A stretch of DNA of 43,222 bases from Gandjariella thermophila (GTDB taxonomy: Bacteria > Actinomycetota > Actinomycetes > Mycobacteriales > Pseudonocardiaceae), in contig NZ_BJFL01000036.1 of NCBI RefSeq assembly GCF_005405885.1, positions 1 through 43,222 on the forward strand. The letters are read 5' to 3'. Position 1 is the first letter of the stretch. Every line of letters starts with the position of its first letter. This document shows, in pieces, positions 24,991 through 33,009 of the stretch. The notes beneath the pieces were generated by a model. The model ran no database searches. It saw only the letters and a program-made list of their open reading frames with translations, and had not been told where the DNA came from. A program made the translations under genes and the position numbers.

Positions 24991-26355
24991 ATGACCGATT
25001 TGCCGTTCGGGTTCGGCCCGGAGAACCCCGACGAGCGCGGCGAGGGCAAGCCATCCGAACCGGGCGGGAACCGGCCCGGACAGCCGGGCTCCGGTTTTCC
25101 CGGTGGCATGCCGGGCGGCTTCGACGTCAGCCAGCTTGGCCAGATGCTCACCCAGCTCGGCCAGATGCTCAGCCAGGCGTCGCCGTCGAGCGGGCCGGTC
25201 AACTACGACCTGGCGAAGCAGATCGCGGTTCAGCAGCTCACCGGGAAGCCGGCGGCCACCGAGGAGCAGGGCAGGGCCGTCGCCGACGCGGTACACCTCG
25301 CCGAACTGTGGCTCGACCCGGTGACCACGCTGCCGGCCGGGGCGCGCACCGCGCAGGCCTGGTCCGCCCGGGACTGGGTGGAGGGCACCCTGCCCACCTG
25401 GCAGCGACTGTGCGACCCGGTCGCGCAGCGGGTGTCCGGCGCCTGGGTGGAGGCGGTGCCGGAGGAGGCCAAGCAGGCCGCCGGTCCGCTGCTGTCCATG
25501 CTCGGCCAGATGGGCGGGATGGCTTTCGGCTCCCAGCTCGGCAGCGCGCTCGCCCAGCTCGGCAGCGAGGTGTTGGCCTCGAGCGAGGTGGGCCTGCCGC
25601 TCGGCCCGGAGGGCACCGCCGCGCTGCTGCCGGCCAACATCGAGGCGTTCACCAGCGGCCTGGAGCGGCCGAGCAGCGAGGTGCTGGTGTTCCTCGCCGC
25701 CCGCGAGGCCGCCCACCAGCGGCTGTTCACGCACGTGCCGTGGCTGCGGCAGCGGCTGCTGGCCACCGTGGAGGAGTTCGCCCGGGGCATCAAGGTGGAC
25801 ACCTCGGCGATGGAGCAGCTCGCCGGGCAGATCGACCCGACCAACCCGGAGTCGATCGAGCAGGCGATGCGGTCCGGCATGTTCGAACCGCAGACGACGC
25901 CGGAGCAGAAGGCCGCGCTGACCCGCCTGGAGACGCTGCTCGCGCTGGTCGAGGGCTGGGTCGACGTGGTTGTCGCGGACGCGGTCAACGAGCGGCTGCC
26001 CGGTGCCGAGGCGCTGCGGGAGACACTGCGCCGGCGGCGGGCCAGCGGAGGTCCGGCCGAGCAGACCTTCGCCACCCTGGTCGGCCTGGAGCTACGGCCC
26101 CGCCGGCTGCGCGCGGCCGCGGCGCTGTGGCGGCTGGTCGGCGACCAGCACGGCGTCGAGGCGCGCGACCAGGTCTGGGCCCATCCCGACCTGGTGCCCA
26201 GCTCGGATGACCTGGACGACCCGATGGGGTTCGCCGAGCGGCTCGGCACCGAGCCCGAGGCGCTGGAGGACCCGATCGCCGAGCTGGAGCGCGAGGAGCG
26301 CCCGAAGGACCGCGAGGACGGCGAGGAGGGTGGCGACTCCGCCGCGCAGTCCTGA
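24991..26355 (+). CDS. DUF2342 zinc-dependent metalloprotease-like protein
   Basis: 454 aa from ATG 24991. The N-terminus is Gly/Pro-rich, then LGQMLTQLGQMLSQ. Family landmarks are MLGQMGGMAFGSQLGSALAQ (about 170-189), the helix FLAAREAAHQRLFTHVPWLR (about 232-251) with the presumed Glu/His metal ligands, and VVADAVNERLPGAEALRETL. TACCGT lies six bases upstream, consistent with a leaderless start; GGAGG is too close to serve well. The C-terminal ~30 residues are acidic and charged. The orthologous slot in M. tuberculosis is Rv3195. Proteolytic activity has not been shown for this family as far as I know. Confidence 0.85.
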   Translation: MTDLPFGFGPENPDERGEGKPSEPGGNRPGQPGSGFPGGMPGGFDVSQLGQMLTQLGQMLSQASPSSGPVNYDLAKQIAVQQLTGKPAATEEQGRAVADAVHLAELWLDPVTTLPAGARTAQAWSARDWVEGTLPTWQRLCDPVAQRVSGAWVEAVPEEAKQAAGPLLSMLGQMGGMAFGSQLGSALAQLGSEVLASSEVGLPLGPEGTAALLPANIEAFTSGLERPSSEVLVFLAAREAAHQRLFTHVPWLRQRLLATVEEFARGIKVDTSAMEQLAGQIDPTNPESIEQAMRSGMFEPQTTPEQKAALTRLETLLALVEGWVDVVVADAVNERLPGAEALRETLRRRRASGGPAEQTFATLVGLELRPRRLRAAAALWRLVGDQHGVEARDQVWAHPDLVPSSDDLDDPMGFAERLGTEPEALEDPIAELEREERPKDREDGEEGGDSAAQS

Positions 26356-26426
26356 ACGCACCGGCTCGCCGCACCCGGGACGGCCGACCCCGCTGGCGGC
26401 TACCCCGGAGGCTCGCGTAAGCCTGC

Positions 26427-26972
26427 TCACTCCTCCTCGTCGGTGGTGATCCGCAGACCGGCCGCCGCGGACAGGCCCTCCAGGTAGCCGATCGCCCGGT
26501 CGGTTTTCGGGTACTGGCGTACCAGCCGCCAGAAGTCCTTGCCATGTCCGGGGACCAGTAGGTGCGCCAGTTCGTGCACCAGGACGTAGTCCAGAACCCA
26601 GGCGGGCACGTCCCGCAACCGGTCGCTCACGCGGATGGTGCCCTCGGCCGGTGTGCAGGAAGCCCAACGGGTGCGCATCGGGGGAACCCAGCGCACGCTC
26701 GACGGCACCGCCCTGCCGCCCAGGTAACGCCCGGTGAGCTCGTGACACCGGATGAGTAGTGCCTCGTCCGAGGCCCGCGCCGGGGAGCGGCGCCGGGTCT
26801 CGCTCTTCTGCAGGCGGCGGAGCATCTCCGCCACCCAGTGTTCCTCCTCGGCCCGGGACATCCGGGCCGGCAGCAGGACGACGACCGTGTCGCCCTCCCG
26901 ATACGCACTGACGGTGTTGCGTCGCCGGCGACTCCGGCGCACCTCCACCTGAGGTTTGGCCACGGCGTTCAC
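26427..26972 (-). CDS. YgjP/SprT-like metallopeptidase (DUF45)
   Basis: 181 aa from GTG 26972; GTG 26963 is three codons later. The core RTRWASCTPAEGTIRVSDRL then VPAWVLDYVLVHELAHLLVP carries HELAH (zinc ligands and catalytic Glu), and GHGKDFWRLVRQYPKT provides the third ligand region. This is the YgjP-like/WLM fold. The N-terminus is Arg-rich (RRSRRRRNTV). Activity and substrate are unknown. It diverges from the DUF5679 gene across about 220 bases. Confidence 0.85.
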   Translation of the reverse strand: MNAVAKPQVEVRRSRRRRNTVSAYREGDTVVVLLPARMSRAEEEHWVAEMLRRLQKSETRRRSPARASDEALLIRCHELTGRYLGGRAVPSSVRWVPPMRTRWASCTPAEGTIRVSDRLRDVPAWVLDYVLVHELAHLLVPGHGKDFWRLVRQYPKTDRAIGYLEGLSAAAGLRITTDEEE

Positions 26973-27194
26973 GGTAAGGCCAGAGACCGACGGTTCGGGC
27001 GGAATCCGGTAGCACAACTGGTGGGTGAGCCCGACCCCACTGATCGGTGAAGCCACGGACACGCCGCACGCTCGGCCCGGCGAGCAGGGCATTCTCACAG
27101 GTAGCGTGCGCCGCGGGCCACGCGCGACGGCCGAGCCGGGCTGGACGCGCCCTGTCCCGAACGGTGGGCGTATCGACGAGCAAGGGAGGCTGCC

Positions 27195-27344
27195 GTGGCC
27201 GAGACCTACAACGGCTACTGCGTCAAGTGCCGGGAGAAGCGGGACTTCGTGGGAATGGTGGAGGAGACCAACGGCCGCCGGCTGGCCAAGGGCACCTGTC
27301 CCAAGTGCGGGACGAAGATGACCCGCATCCTCGGCAAGGCCTGA
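27195..27344 (+). CDS. DUF5679 zinc-ribbon protein (49 aa)
   Basis: 49 codons from GTG 27195, preceded by GGGAGG with six bases between. It holds two CxxC pairs, YCVKCREKRDF and GTCPKCGTKM, forming a zinc ribbon. The protein is a common small actinobacterial family of unknown role. It sits between the SprT-like gene and the ThiF-like gene. Confidence 0.85.
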   Translation: MAETYNGYCVKCREKRDFVGMVEETNGRRLAKGTCPKCGTKMTRILGKA

Positions 27345-27438
27345 CGGCGGTGGGGGCACACGCCGGCACGCGCGGAGCAACCGCACACGCGAGCACCGAG
27401 CGTGGCGGCTCCGTGGCTGTCAAGCCCCGATCGTGACC

Positions 27439-27467
27439 TGTGGATAGTCGACGCCACCTGTGGACAA
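27439..27467 (-). other. Two DnaA-box-like sites
   Basis: On the minus strand CTATCCACA (27439-27447) and TTGTCCACA (27459-27467) lie 20 bases apart. The second matches the actinobacterial DnaA box exactly. They lie upstream of the ThiF-like gene and may only be promoter sequence. Confidence 0.3.
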
Positions 27468-27507
27468 CCGTTCGCGAGTCAGGGCCGCCCCGTGCCAGGC
27501 TGCGGCC

Positions 27508-28629
27508 ATGAGGACGAGCGGACTGCACTACTCAGCGGACCAGGCCGGTCCACTCAGCCGGCCGAGGGTGTTACCCGGGCTCGCCGTGCTGCGCCGGGCA
27601 CCGGACGAGGTGCAGGTCGGCACCGATCCGCGGCACGCGGTCGTCATCGGCGGACTGTGCCCGCCGCTGGCCGATCTGCTCACCACCCTGGACGGCCGGC
27701 ACACACTGGACGAACTGGTCCATCACGCGGCCGAACGGGGCGTGGACCGCTCGGCCGTGCTGGAACTTCTCGACGCGCTGGCCACGGCCGGGCTGCTGGA
27801 CGACGCGGCCCCGTCGACACGGTCGGCGGCCGGAGCCCCGGGCCGGCTGACGGCCGACTCGACCACCTGGACGCTGCGCACCGGGCATCCGCGCGCCCGG
27901 GTACCCGATGTCCGCCGGGAGTCCGCGGTGGTCGTGCACGGCGACGGCAGGCTGGCGGTCGCGGTGGCCGTGCTGCTCGCGGCGGCCGGTGTGGGCCGGG
28001 TGCAGGTGGCCGCGGCCGGCGTGGTGCAGCCCGAGGACACCGGCTGCGGGTATCTCGACTCCGACGTGGGCCGGCCCCGCCGGGAAGCCGCGAAGGCGGC
28101 GGTGCGGCGCGCGGCCAGCGGCGCGGACGGTCGCGCACTGCCGCCGCACCGCCGTCCGGATCTCGCCGTGCTCGCCGATGCGGTGGTTCCCGACCCGGCG
28201 CTGGTCGCCGCCCTGGTCGCCGACCAGATCCCACACCTGGTGGTCCGCGCCCGCGAGGGCACCGGGCTGGTCGGCCCGCTGGTGCTGCCCGGCCGCACCA
28301 GTTGCCTGCGCTGTGCCGACCTCTACCGCACCGACCGCGATCCGTGCTGGCCGCGGGTTGCGGCCCAACTCGGGCATCGCCCGCAGCCAGCCGATCTGGC
28401 CACCGCCCAGGCCACCGCCGCGCTCGCCGTGGGCCAGGCCCTGCTCGCTCTGGAGTGGCCGAGGCACGGCACCCGCCCGCTGGTCTGGGACACCACACTC
28501 GAACTCGATCCGCTCCGCGCCGCGCTCCGACGGCGGCGCTGGCCACGCCACCCGTCCTGCTGCGGAGCCCACCGCGAACCCGCGCTGCACACCGCGCGTC
28601 CGGGCGACGAGGTACACGACACTGCATGA
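27508..28629 (+). CDS. ThiF/cyclodehydratase-like protein (TOMM-type E1 domain)
   Basis: 373 aa from ATG 27508. The C-terminal half has the pattern of the bacteriocin-type cyclodehydratase partner: GPLVLPGRTSCLRCADLYRT, then DRDPCWPRVAAQLGHRP. CLRC and HPSCC near the end form a likely zinc site. The expected glycine-rich nucleotide loop reads VVHGDGRLAVAVAVLL, without a clear GxGGxG, so ATP-dependent adenylation is doubtful. No YcaO gene or precursor peptide is nearby, so it is not part of a visible thiazole/oxazole peptide cluster. It overlaps the kinase frame by four bases if that gene starts at 28626. Confidence 0.75.
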   Translation: MRTSGLHYSADQAGPLSRPRVLPGLAVLRRAPDEVQVGTDPRHAVVIGGLCPPLADLLTTLDGRHTLDELVHHAAERGVDRSAVLELLDALATAGLLDDAAPSTRSAAGAPGRLTADSTTWTLRTGHPRARVPDVRRESAVVVHGDGRLAVAVAVLLAAAGVGRVQVAAAGVVQPEDTGCGYLDSDVGRPRREAAKAAVRRAASGADGRALPPHRRPDLAVLADAVVPDPALVAALVADQIPHLVVRAREGTGLVGPLVLPGRTSCLRCADLYRTDRDPCWPRVAAQLGHRPQPADLATAQATAALAVGQALLALEWPRHGTRPLVWDTTLELDPLRAALRRRRWPRHPSCCGAHREPALHTARPGDEVHDTA

Positions 28630-28658
28630 GGGTCGGTGATGCATGGACAATCATCGGC

Positions 28659-29969
28659 GTGACGGAGATCCCGCGCAGGGCCGTGCAGCGAACGGCAAGA
28701 CTGGCAAGCCTCCCGCTCGGGGTCGCCGGCCGCGTCGTCAGCGGATGGGGTAGGCGGCTGGCCGGACAGAGCGCCGAAGAGGTCAGCGCCGAGTTCTCAG
28801 CCAGGACCGCCGAGCAGTTGTTCACCGTGCTGGGCCAGCTCAAAGGCGGCGCGATGAAGTTCGGGCAGGCGCTGAGCGTGTTCGAGGCCGCAGCGCCGGA
28901 CAACCTCGCCGCCCCATACCGGGAGGCGCTGACCAAGCTGCAGACGGCTGCCCCGCCGATGCCGGCCAGGACGGTGCATCGGGTCCTCGACGAGCAGCTC
29001 GGCACCTCCTGGATCAAGCGGTTCGCCGACTTCGACGACGAGCCGGCCGCCGCCGCGAGCATCGGGCAGGTACACCACGCCGTCTGGCACGACGGCAGAG
29101 ACGTGGCGGTGAAGATCCAGTATCCGGGCGCGGACCAGGCCCTGCTCGCCGACCTGCGGCAACTGTCCCGGTTCAGCCGGCTGTTCCAGGCGCTGGTGCC
29201 CGGCGCGGAGATCAAGCCGCTGCTGGCCGAGCTGCGCGAACGCATGGTGGAGGAACTGGACTACCGCACCGAGGCTGACCACGAGCGGGCGTTCGCGAAG
29301 GCGTTTGACGGGGACGACAAGGTGCTGGTGCCGCACGTCGTGGCGAGCGCGCCCAAGGTGATGGTCACCGAGTGGGTCACCGGCCTGCCGCTGGCCACCA
29401 TCATGCGGGAGGGCGAGGTGGAGCAGCGCAACCTCGCCGGTGAGCGGCTCGCCGAGTTCCATTTCTCCTCACCGGCCCGGGCCGGGCTGCTGCACGCGGA
29501 CCCGCACCCGGGCAACTTCATGCTGCGCGAGGACGGCCGGCTCTGCGTGATCGACTTCGGTGCGGTGGCCCGGCTGCCCGACGGCCTGCCCCGCACCCTC
29601 GGCGTGATGACCCGGCTCGCCCTGGAGGAACGCTCGGAGGAACTGTTGGAGTTGCTCCGGGCCGAGCACTTCATCCGCCCCGGCACCGAGTTGGACGCGG
29701 AGGACGTGCTCGCCTACCTGGCACCGTTCGCGGACCCGTTGCGCACCGAGCGGTTCCACTTCACCCGGCGCTGGCTGCAGCGGCAGGCGGAACGCATCGG
29801 CGACCTGCGCGGGCAGGACTTCCACACCGGACGGTTCCTCAACCTGCCGCCGCAGTACCTGCTCATCCACCGGGTGACCTTGGGGGCGACCGGCATTCTC
29901 TGCCAGCTCGGCGCCGAGTTCCGCGCGCGGGAGATCGTGGCGCGGTGGCAACCTGGCTTCGCCGAGTGA
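28659..29969 (+). CDS. ABC1/AarF/UbiB-family protein kinase-like ATPase
   Basis: 436 aa from GTG 28659; GACAAT ends eight bases before it, suggesting a leaderless transcript. ATG 28626 would add 11 residues. The ABC1 KxGQ motif is present (GGAMKFGQALS), with the Ala-rich loop PAAAASIGQVHHAVW, the lysine in VAVKIQYPG, the catalytic block LLHADPHPGNFML and the metal-binding VIDFGAV. In M. tuberculosis the orthologue (Rv3197) lies beside whiB7 and belongs to its regulon; here whiB7 is about 3 kb away. No WhiB7-type promoter is seen directly before it. Function in this organism is inferred as quinone/lipid-linked or drug-stress related. Confidence 0.9.
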   Translation: MTEIPRRAVQRTARLASLPLGVAGRVVSGWGRRLAGQSAEEVSAEFSARTAEQLFTVLGQLKGGAMKFGQALSVFEAAAPDNLAAPYREALTKLQTAAPPMPARTVHRVLDEQLGTSWIKRFADFDDEPAAAASIGQVHHAVWHDGRDVAVKIQYPGADQALLADLRQLSRFSRLFQALVPGAEIKPLLAELRERMVEELDYRTEADHERAFAKAFDGDDKVLVPHVVASAPKVMVTEWVTGLPLATIMREGEVEQRNLAGERLAEFHFSSPARAGLLHADPHPGNFMLREDGRLCVIDFGAVARLPDGLPRTLGVMTRLALEERSEELLELLRAEHFIRPGTELDAEDVLAYLAPFADPLRTERFHFTRRWLQRQAERIGDLRGQDFHTGRFLNLPPQYLLIHRVTLGATGILCQLGAEFRAREIVARWQPGFAE

Positions 29970-30148
29970 CCGCACCGGCTCGCACCGCGCGCCGATGTGC
30001 GGTCGGCAATCGTTGATGCACGGATCGTGGTGCCGAGCAACCCGGACCGCCGAGTGCTCGTTCCGACAGACGTGCCGAGCAGCGATCTGTCCGGGTGTCG
30101 GGCGGGGCGCGACGACGATGTGACGCGCTGTCAACCGGTAAGGCCGAG

Positions 30149-30208
30149 TTGTCCACACCGTGAGCCCAACGCGGCTCACAGGCGTAGCCACTCACGCGGT
30201 TGTCCACA
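30149..30208 (+). other. Two TTGTCCACA (DnaA-box) sites
   Basis: Exact TTGTCCACA copies at 30149-30157 and 30200-30208, same direction, 51 bases apart, in the 290-base gap before the AbiEi-like gene. No other gene or structure is seen in this gap. Confidence 0.35.
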
Positions 30209-30259
30209 GACCCAGCGAACGGGGTTTTCTGCCGACTTGGCCGGCCGGAGGATCGACCC

Positions 30260-31255
30260 ATGACGCACAGACCGCTCGACCTGGCGACGCTGACCACCCG
30301 CATACCCGACGGAGTGGCACGCAGCACCGAGTTACGCGCAGCCGGAGTGTCGAGCTCGGCCATCGAGGCACGCTGCCGGCCGGGCGGGCCCTGGCAGCGG
30401 CTGCTGCCCGGGGTGCTGCTGCTCAGCAACGGGGTGCCCACCCGCCGGCAGCTTCTCATGGCGGCCATCGCCTACGCCGGTCCCGGCGCGGTGATCACCG
30501 GAGTGGACGCGTTGCGCGCCGCCGGCATCCGGCAGCTGCCGCCGCCCGAGCAGGTGCACCTGCTGCTTCCCGCCGAGCGCCGGGTGAACAGCCACGGCTT
30601 CGTGCAGGTTGAGCGGACCACGCGGGTGCCGGACCCGGCAGCGGGCGGATCGGAGCTGCCGTTCGCCCCGGTCACCCGGGCGGTCCTGGACCTGGCCCGG
30701 CGCGAGCGGGACGCGGCCAAGCTGCGTCAACTGCTGATGGAGCCGGTGCGGCGCGGCCTGTGCACGGTGTCCGAGTTGCGCGCCGAACTCGACGCCGGCA
30801 GCCAGCGCGGCTCGGCCGCGCCGCGTGCCGTGCTCCGAGCCATCCCCGGCGGCGTGCGCTCACTCGCCGAGGGCTGGGCGCGACGGGTGGTGCGACGCTG
30901 CCCGATTCCGGAGCCGCGGTGGAACGTGCCCGTCCGCGGCGTGACCGGCGTCCTGCTGGGGGTGGTCGACGCGTGGTGGGAGGAGGTGGCGTTGGCCTGG
31001 GAGGTGGGTGCGCGGAGCTTCTCGGTGGCCTCGGAGGGGCTGACGGCGCAGCCGGCCCGGCACACCGCGCTGGCCGCCAAGGGCGTGGTCGTACTGCGCA
31101 CCCCGCCGCAGCGCCTGCACGACGACCCGGAGGGGGTGTGCCGGGAGCTGGTCTACGCCTACCGGCGGGCCGCGCGGCGCACCCGGCCGCCGGTGCACGG
31201 CCTGCCCGAGCACCCCGCGGCACGGACGTGTTCCGGCGAACCGCCGGCCAGCTGA
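30260..31255 (+). CDS. AbiEi-like (type IV antitoxin domain) protein with DUF559/VSR-like end
   Basis: 331 aa from ATG 30260 with GGAGG about eight bases upstream. The N-terminus is a winged helix (VARSTELRAAGVSSSAIEAR) followed by WQRLLPGVLLLSNGVPTRRQ and VITGVDALRAAG, as in AbiEi_4-type proteins. The C-terminal part (GVVDAWWEEVALAWEVGARS) resembles the DUF559/VSR endonuclease-like fold with a degenerate active site. No AbiEii nucleotidyltransferase toxin is adjacent, so it is more likely a stand-alone DNA-binding protein than half of a toxin-antitoxin pair. Confidence 0.75.
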   Translation: MTHRPLDLATLTTRIPDGVARSTELRAAGVSSSAIEARCRPGGPWQRLLPGVLLLSNGVPTRRQLLMAAIAYAGPGAVITGVDALRAAGIRQLPPPEQVHLLLPAERRVNSHGFVQVERTTRVPDPAAGGSELPFAPVTRAVLDLARRERDAAKLRQLLMEPVRRGLCTVSELRAELDAGSQRGSAAPRAVLRAIPGGVRSLAEGWARRVVRRCPIPEPRWNVPVRGVTGVLLGVVDAWWEEVALAWEVGARSFSVASEGLTAQPARHTALAAKGVVVLRTPPQRLHDDPEGVCRELVYAYRRAARRTRPPVHGLPEHPAARTCSGEPPAS

Positions 31256-31307
31256 CACGCGGTCGGCGACGGCTCCCAGCGGCGGCAACGCCTGCTGGGC
31301 GCCGATG

Positions 31308-31484
31308 TCACCAGTAGTCGGAGGGGAGCTTGCCCTCGATGTCGCGCACGTGTGTGCGCGCGCACTGCGGGCACAGCCAGCGCCGGAAACCGGGACCCTG
31401 CTCGACGACCCAGGTCAGTGCCTCGACCGGGTTCGCCGCCCGGTCCTGCCGCCGGCCACAGCGGGCGCACGTCGTCTCCACCAC
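31308..31484 (-). CDS. Small zinc-ribbon protein (58 aa)
   Basis: 58 codons from GTG 31484 (or GTG 31481), ending TGA 31308. It has two CxxC pairs, CARCGRR near the N-terminus and WLCPQCARTHVRD, then GKLPSDYW at the end. This is a typical short conserved actinobacterial zinc ribbon. A GATAGC about six bases before the GTG fits a leaderless start. Role unknown. It is convergent with the AbiEi-like gene. Confidence 0.7.
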   Translation of the reverse strand: MVETTCARCGRRQDRAANPVEALTWVVEQGPGFRRWLCPQCARTHVRDIEGKLPSDYW

Positions 31485-31551
31485 ACGGCGAAGCTATCCG
31501 AATCCGGCGGCGCGCCGCGGATCGTCGCGTGCTCGACGACCGGATCGGGTA

Positions 31552-32436
31552 TCACGCCGTCTCCGGTTCCGCCCGTCCAAGGTGGACGGTGTGCGCCTGG
31601 AGCACGAACACGTCGTCCCGCGCGCCGATCCAGGCGGGATCGTGCGGATCAAGCAGCCGGCGTACCGCCTCCCGGTCGTCCGCGTCGAGATGGTCGGCAG
31701 CGGTGTCGGCGACCATGGTCAACCAGTCGGTCACCGATTCGCGCACCGCCGCGCTGGGCGGCGCCGGATGGTCGACCAGGTAGCTGAACGCGGTGACGCT
31801 GCCCAGCCCCAGCTCGGCCAGCACCCGGTTCCAGCCCTGGGTCAGCCTGACCGATCCCGGGATACCGGCCCGCATCGCCTCGAACCAGGCGGCTCGGGCG
31901 GCGAGCAGCCGGTCCTGCAGCCCCGGCCGGCCGACGCCCACGTCCCACGGGAGGCACCGCCGCTCCAGGCCGCCCTCGGCGAGGGCCAGCCACCCGCCTG
32001 GAGCGAGCAGCCGGGCGAGCAACTCGGCGCCACGCCGCTGGTCCGGCAGGTGGTGCAGCACCCGCGATGCCCACACGAGGTCAGCGACCGGCACCAGGTC
32101 CAGCATCTCCTCGCTGGCCGCGTCGGCGCGCACGGTGCGCACCTCCACCTGGTTCGCGCCGGCCCGAGTGGCCGCGCCCGCGGCCACCTCGAGCAACTCC
32201 GGCACGGCGTCCACCAGCACCATCTGGCCGCCGCCGCGGCCACGCAATGCCCCGGCCAGCGCGGCGCTCATGCCCCCGGTACCGCACCCGACGTCGACCA
32301 CGGTCGCGCCCGCGGCCAACCCGGCGGCGAGGCGCTCGGCCACCCCGCGTAGGGCGCCGCCCTCCAGGGCCTGCGCCCGCCACATCTCCGCGATCCGCGC
32401 CGACCAGTCCAAACCGTCATGGGTGTGCCCGGCCAC
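31552..32436 (-). CDS. Class I SAM-dependent methyltransferase
   Basis: 294 aa from GTG 32436; TACGGT lies six bases upstream, so probably leaderless. Motif I is VVDVGCGTGGMSAAL, the acidic end of beta-2 is MVLVDAVPELL, motif II/III ADLVWASRVLHHLPD and LAPGGWLALAEGG. The C-terminal half is helical and may cover the acceptor site. The substrate is unknown. It lies between the zinc ribbon and the nested inverted-repeat element. Confidence 0.8.
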   Translation of the reverse strand: MAGHTHDGLDWSARIAEMWRAQALEGGALRGVAERLAAGLAAGATVVDVGCGTGGMSAALAGALRGRGGGQMVLVDAVPELLEVAAGAATRAGANQVEVRTVRADAASEEMLDLVPVADLVWASRVLHHLPDQRRGAELLARLLAPGGWLALAEGGLERRCLPWDVGVGRPGLQDRLLAARAAWFEAMRAGIPGSVRLTQGWNRVLAELGLGSVTAFSYLVDHPAPPSAAVRESVTDWLTMVADTAADHLDADDREAVRRLLDPHDPAWIGARDDVFVLQAHTVHLGRAEPETA

Positions 32437-32478
32437 CCACCAACCGTACCCAGGTCACCGTTCGCGGCCACCACACCG

Positions 32479-32517
32479 CGCCGGAGGCGGTCACGACCCC
32501 GTCATCGGCCTCCGGCG
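32479..32517. terminator. Possible hairpin upstream of the methyltransferase
   Basis: CGCCGGAGGC (32479-32488) pairs with GCCTCCGGCG (32508-32517) across a 19-base loop, with no T tract. It lies downstream of the whiB7 transcript and could end it. Confidence 0.3.
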
Positions 32518-32571
32518 GCTCCCCATGCGGCGGCCACGTGCCTCGCCGACCGGCTACCGGCCGGCTCGCCC

Positions 32572-32733
32572 CGCGGTGTCACGGTGTCCTCATCCAGACG
32601 TTCGCGTTGTTCGGCCGCCCAATGCCGGCCCCCAAGCCCCTCACCACACCGACCGTTCACGCGGGCCTATGGCCCGCGCCCGCTCGGCGGTCCGAACAAC
32701 GCTCACCGGGCCTCCGAACACCGTGACACCGCG
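32572..32733. repeat. Nested inverted-repeat element (162 bp)
   Basis: Three nested perfect arm pairs: 16 bases (32572-32587 with 32718-32733, CGCGGTGTCACGGTGT), 11 bases (32604-32614 with 32692-32702, GCGTTGTTCGG) and a central hairpin (GCGGGCC TAT GGCCCGC, 32661-32677). A further five pairs extend the second arm after one bulged base. No coding sequence is inside. It could be a structured RNA, the trailer of the whiB7 transcript, or a small non-autonomous mobile element. Confidence 0.65.
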
Positions 32734-32747
32734 AAGCCGTCCCCCTC

Positions 32748-32906
32748 CTACAGCAGGGCTGCGGCCCGGGCGGCACGCCGGGCGGCCCAGCCGGCCAGCC
32801 AGCGCCACCGGCGGGTGGCCTGGAGACGGCGGGCTAAGCGCTGGTCACCGACGGCCTCCCGGACCTCGCGCATTCGCGCCCTGGCCAGATCCTCGTACAA
32901 CAGCAT
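32748..32906 (-). CDS. Small Arg-rich protein (52 aa) downstream of whiB7
   Basis: 52 codons from ATG 32906, with AAGGAGA about nine bases upstream. It starts MLLYEDLARARMREVREAVG and ends in an Arg/Ala/Trp-rich amphipathic stretch (RRWRWLAGWAARRAARAAAL). Similar short proteins occur in other actinobacteria without known function. It lies about 100 bases after whiB7 on the same strand and is probably co-transcribed. Confidence 0.6.
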   Translation of the reverse strand: MLLYEDLARARMREVREAVGDQRLARRLQATRRWRWLAGWAARRAARAAALL

Positions 32907-33009
32907 CGTCACGTTCTCCTTCGGTTTGCGGTGCGCGGTGATCAGTTCGCCGGCAGCCGATCGGCATCCGTTCATGCCGCCGCCCCCGTGAGCCCAGGCG
33001 CCGGGTTCC

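Noticed and set aside
27508-28629. A thiazole/oxazole peptide biosynthesis cluster
   Set aside because: No YcaO, dehydrogenase, precursor peptide or transporter is next to the ThiF-like gene.
27402-28658. Long N-terminal extension of the ABC1 kinase frame
   Set aside because: It overlaps the ThiF-like gene in another frame and is Arg/Gly-rich noise; the kinase fold starts after 28659.
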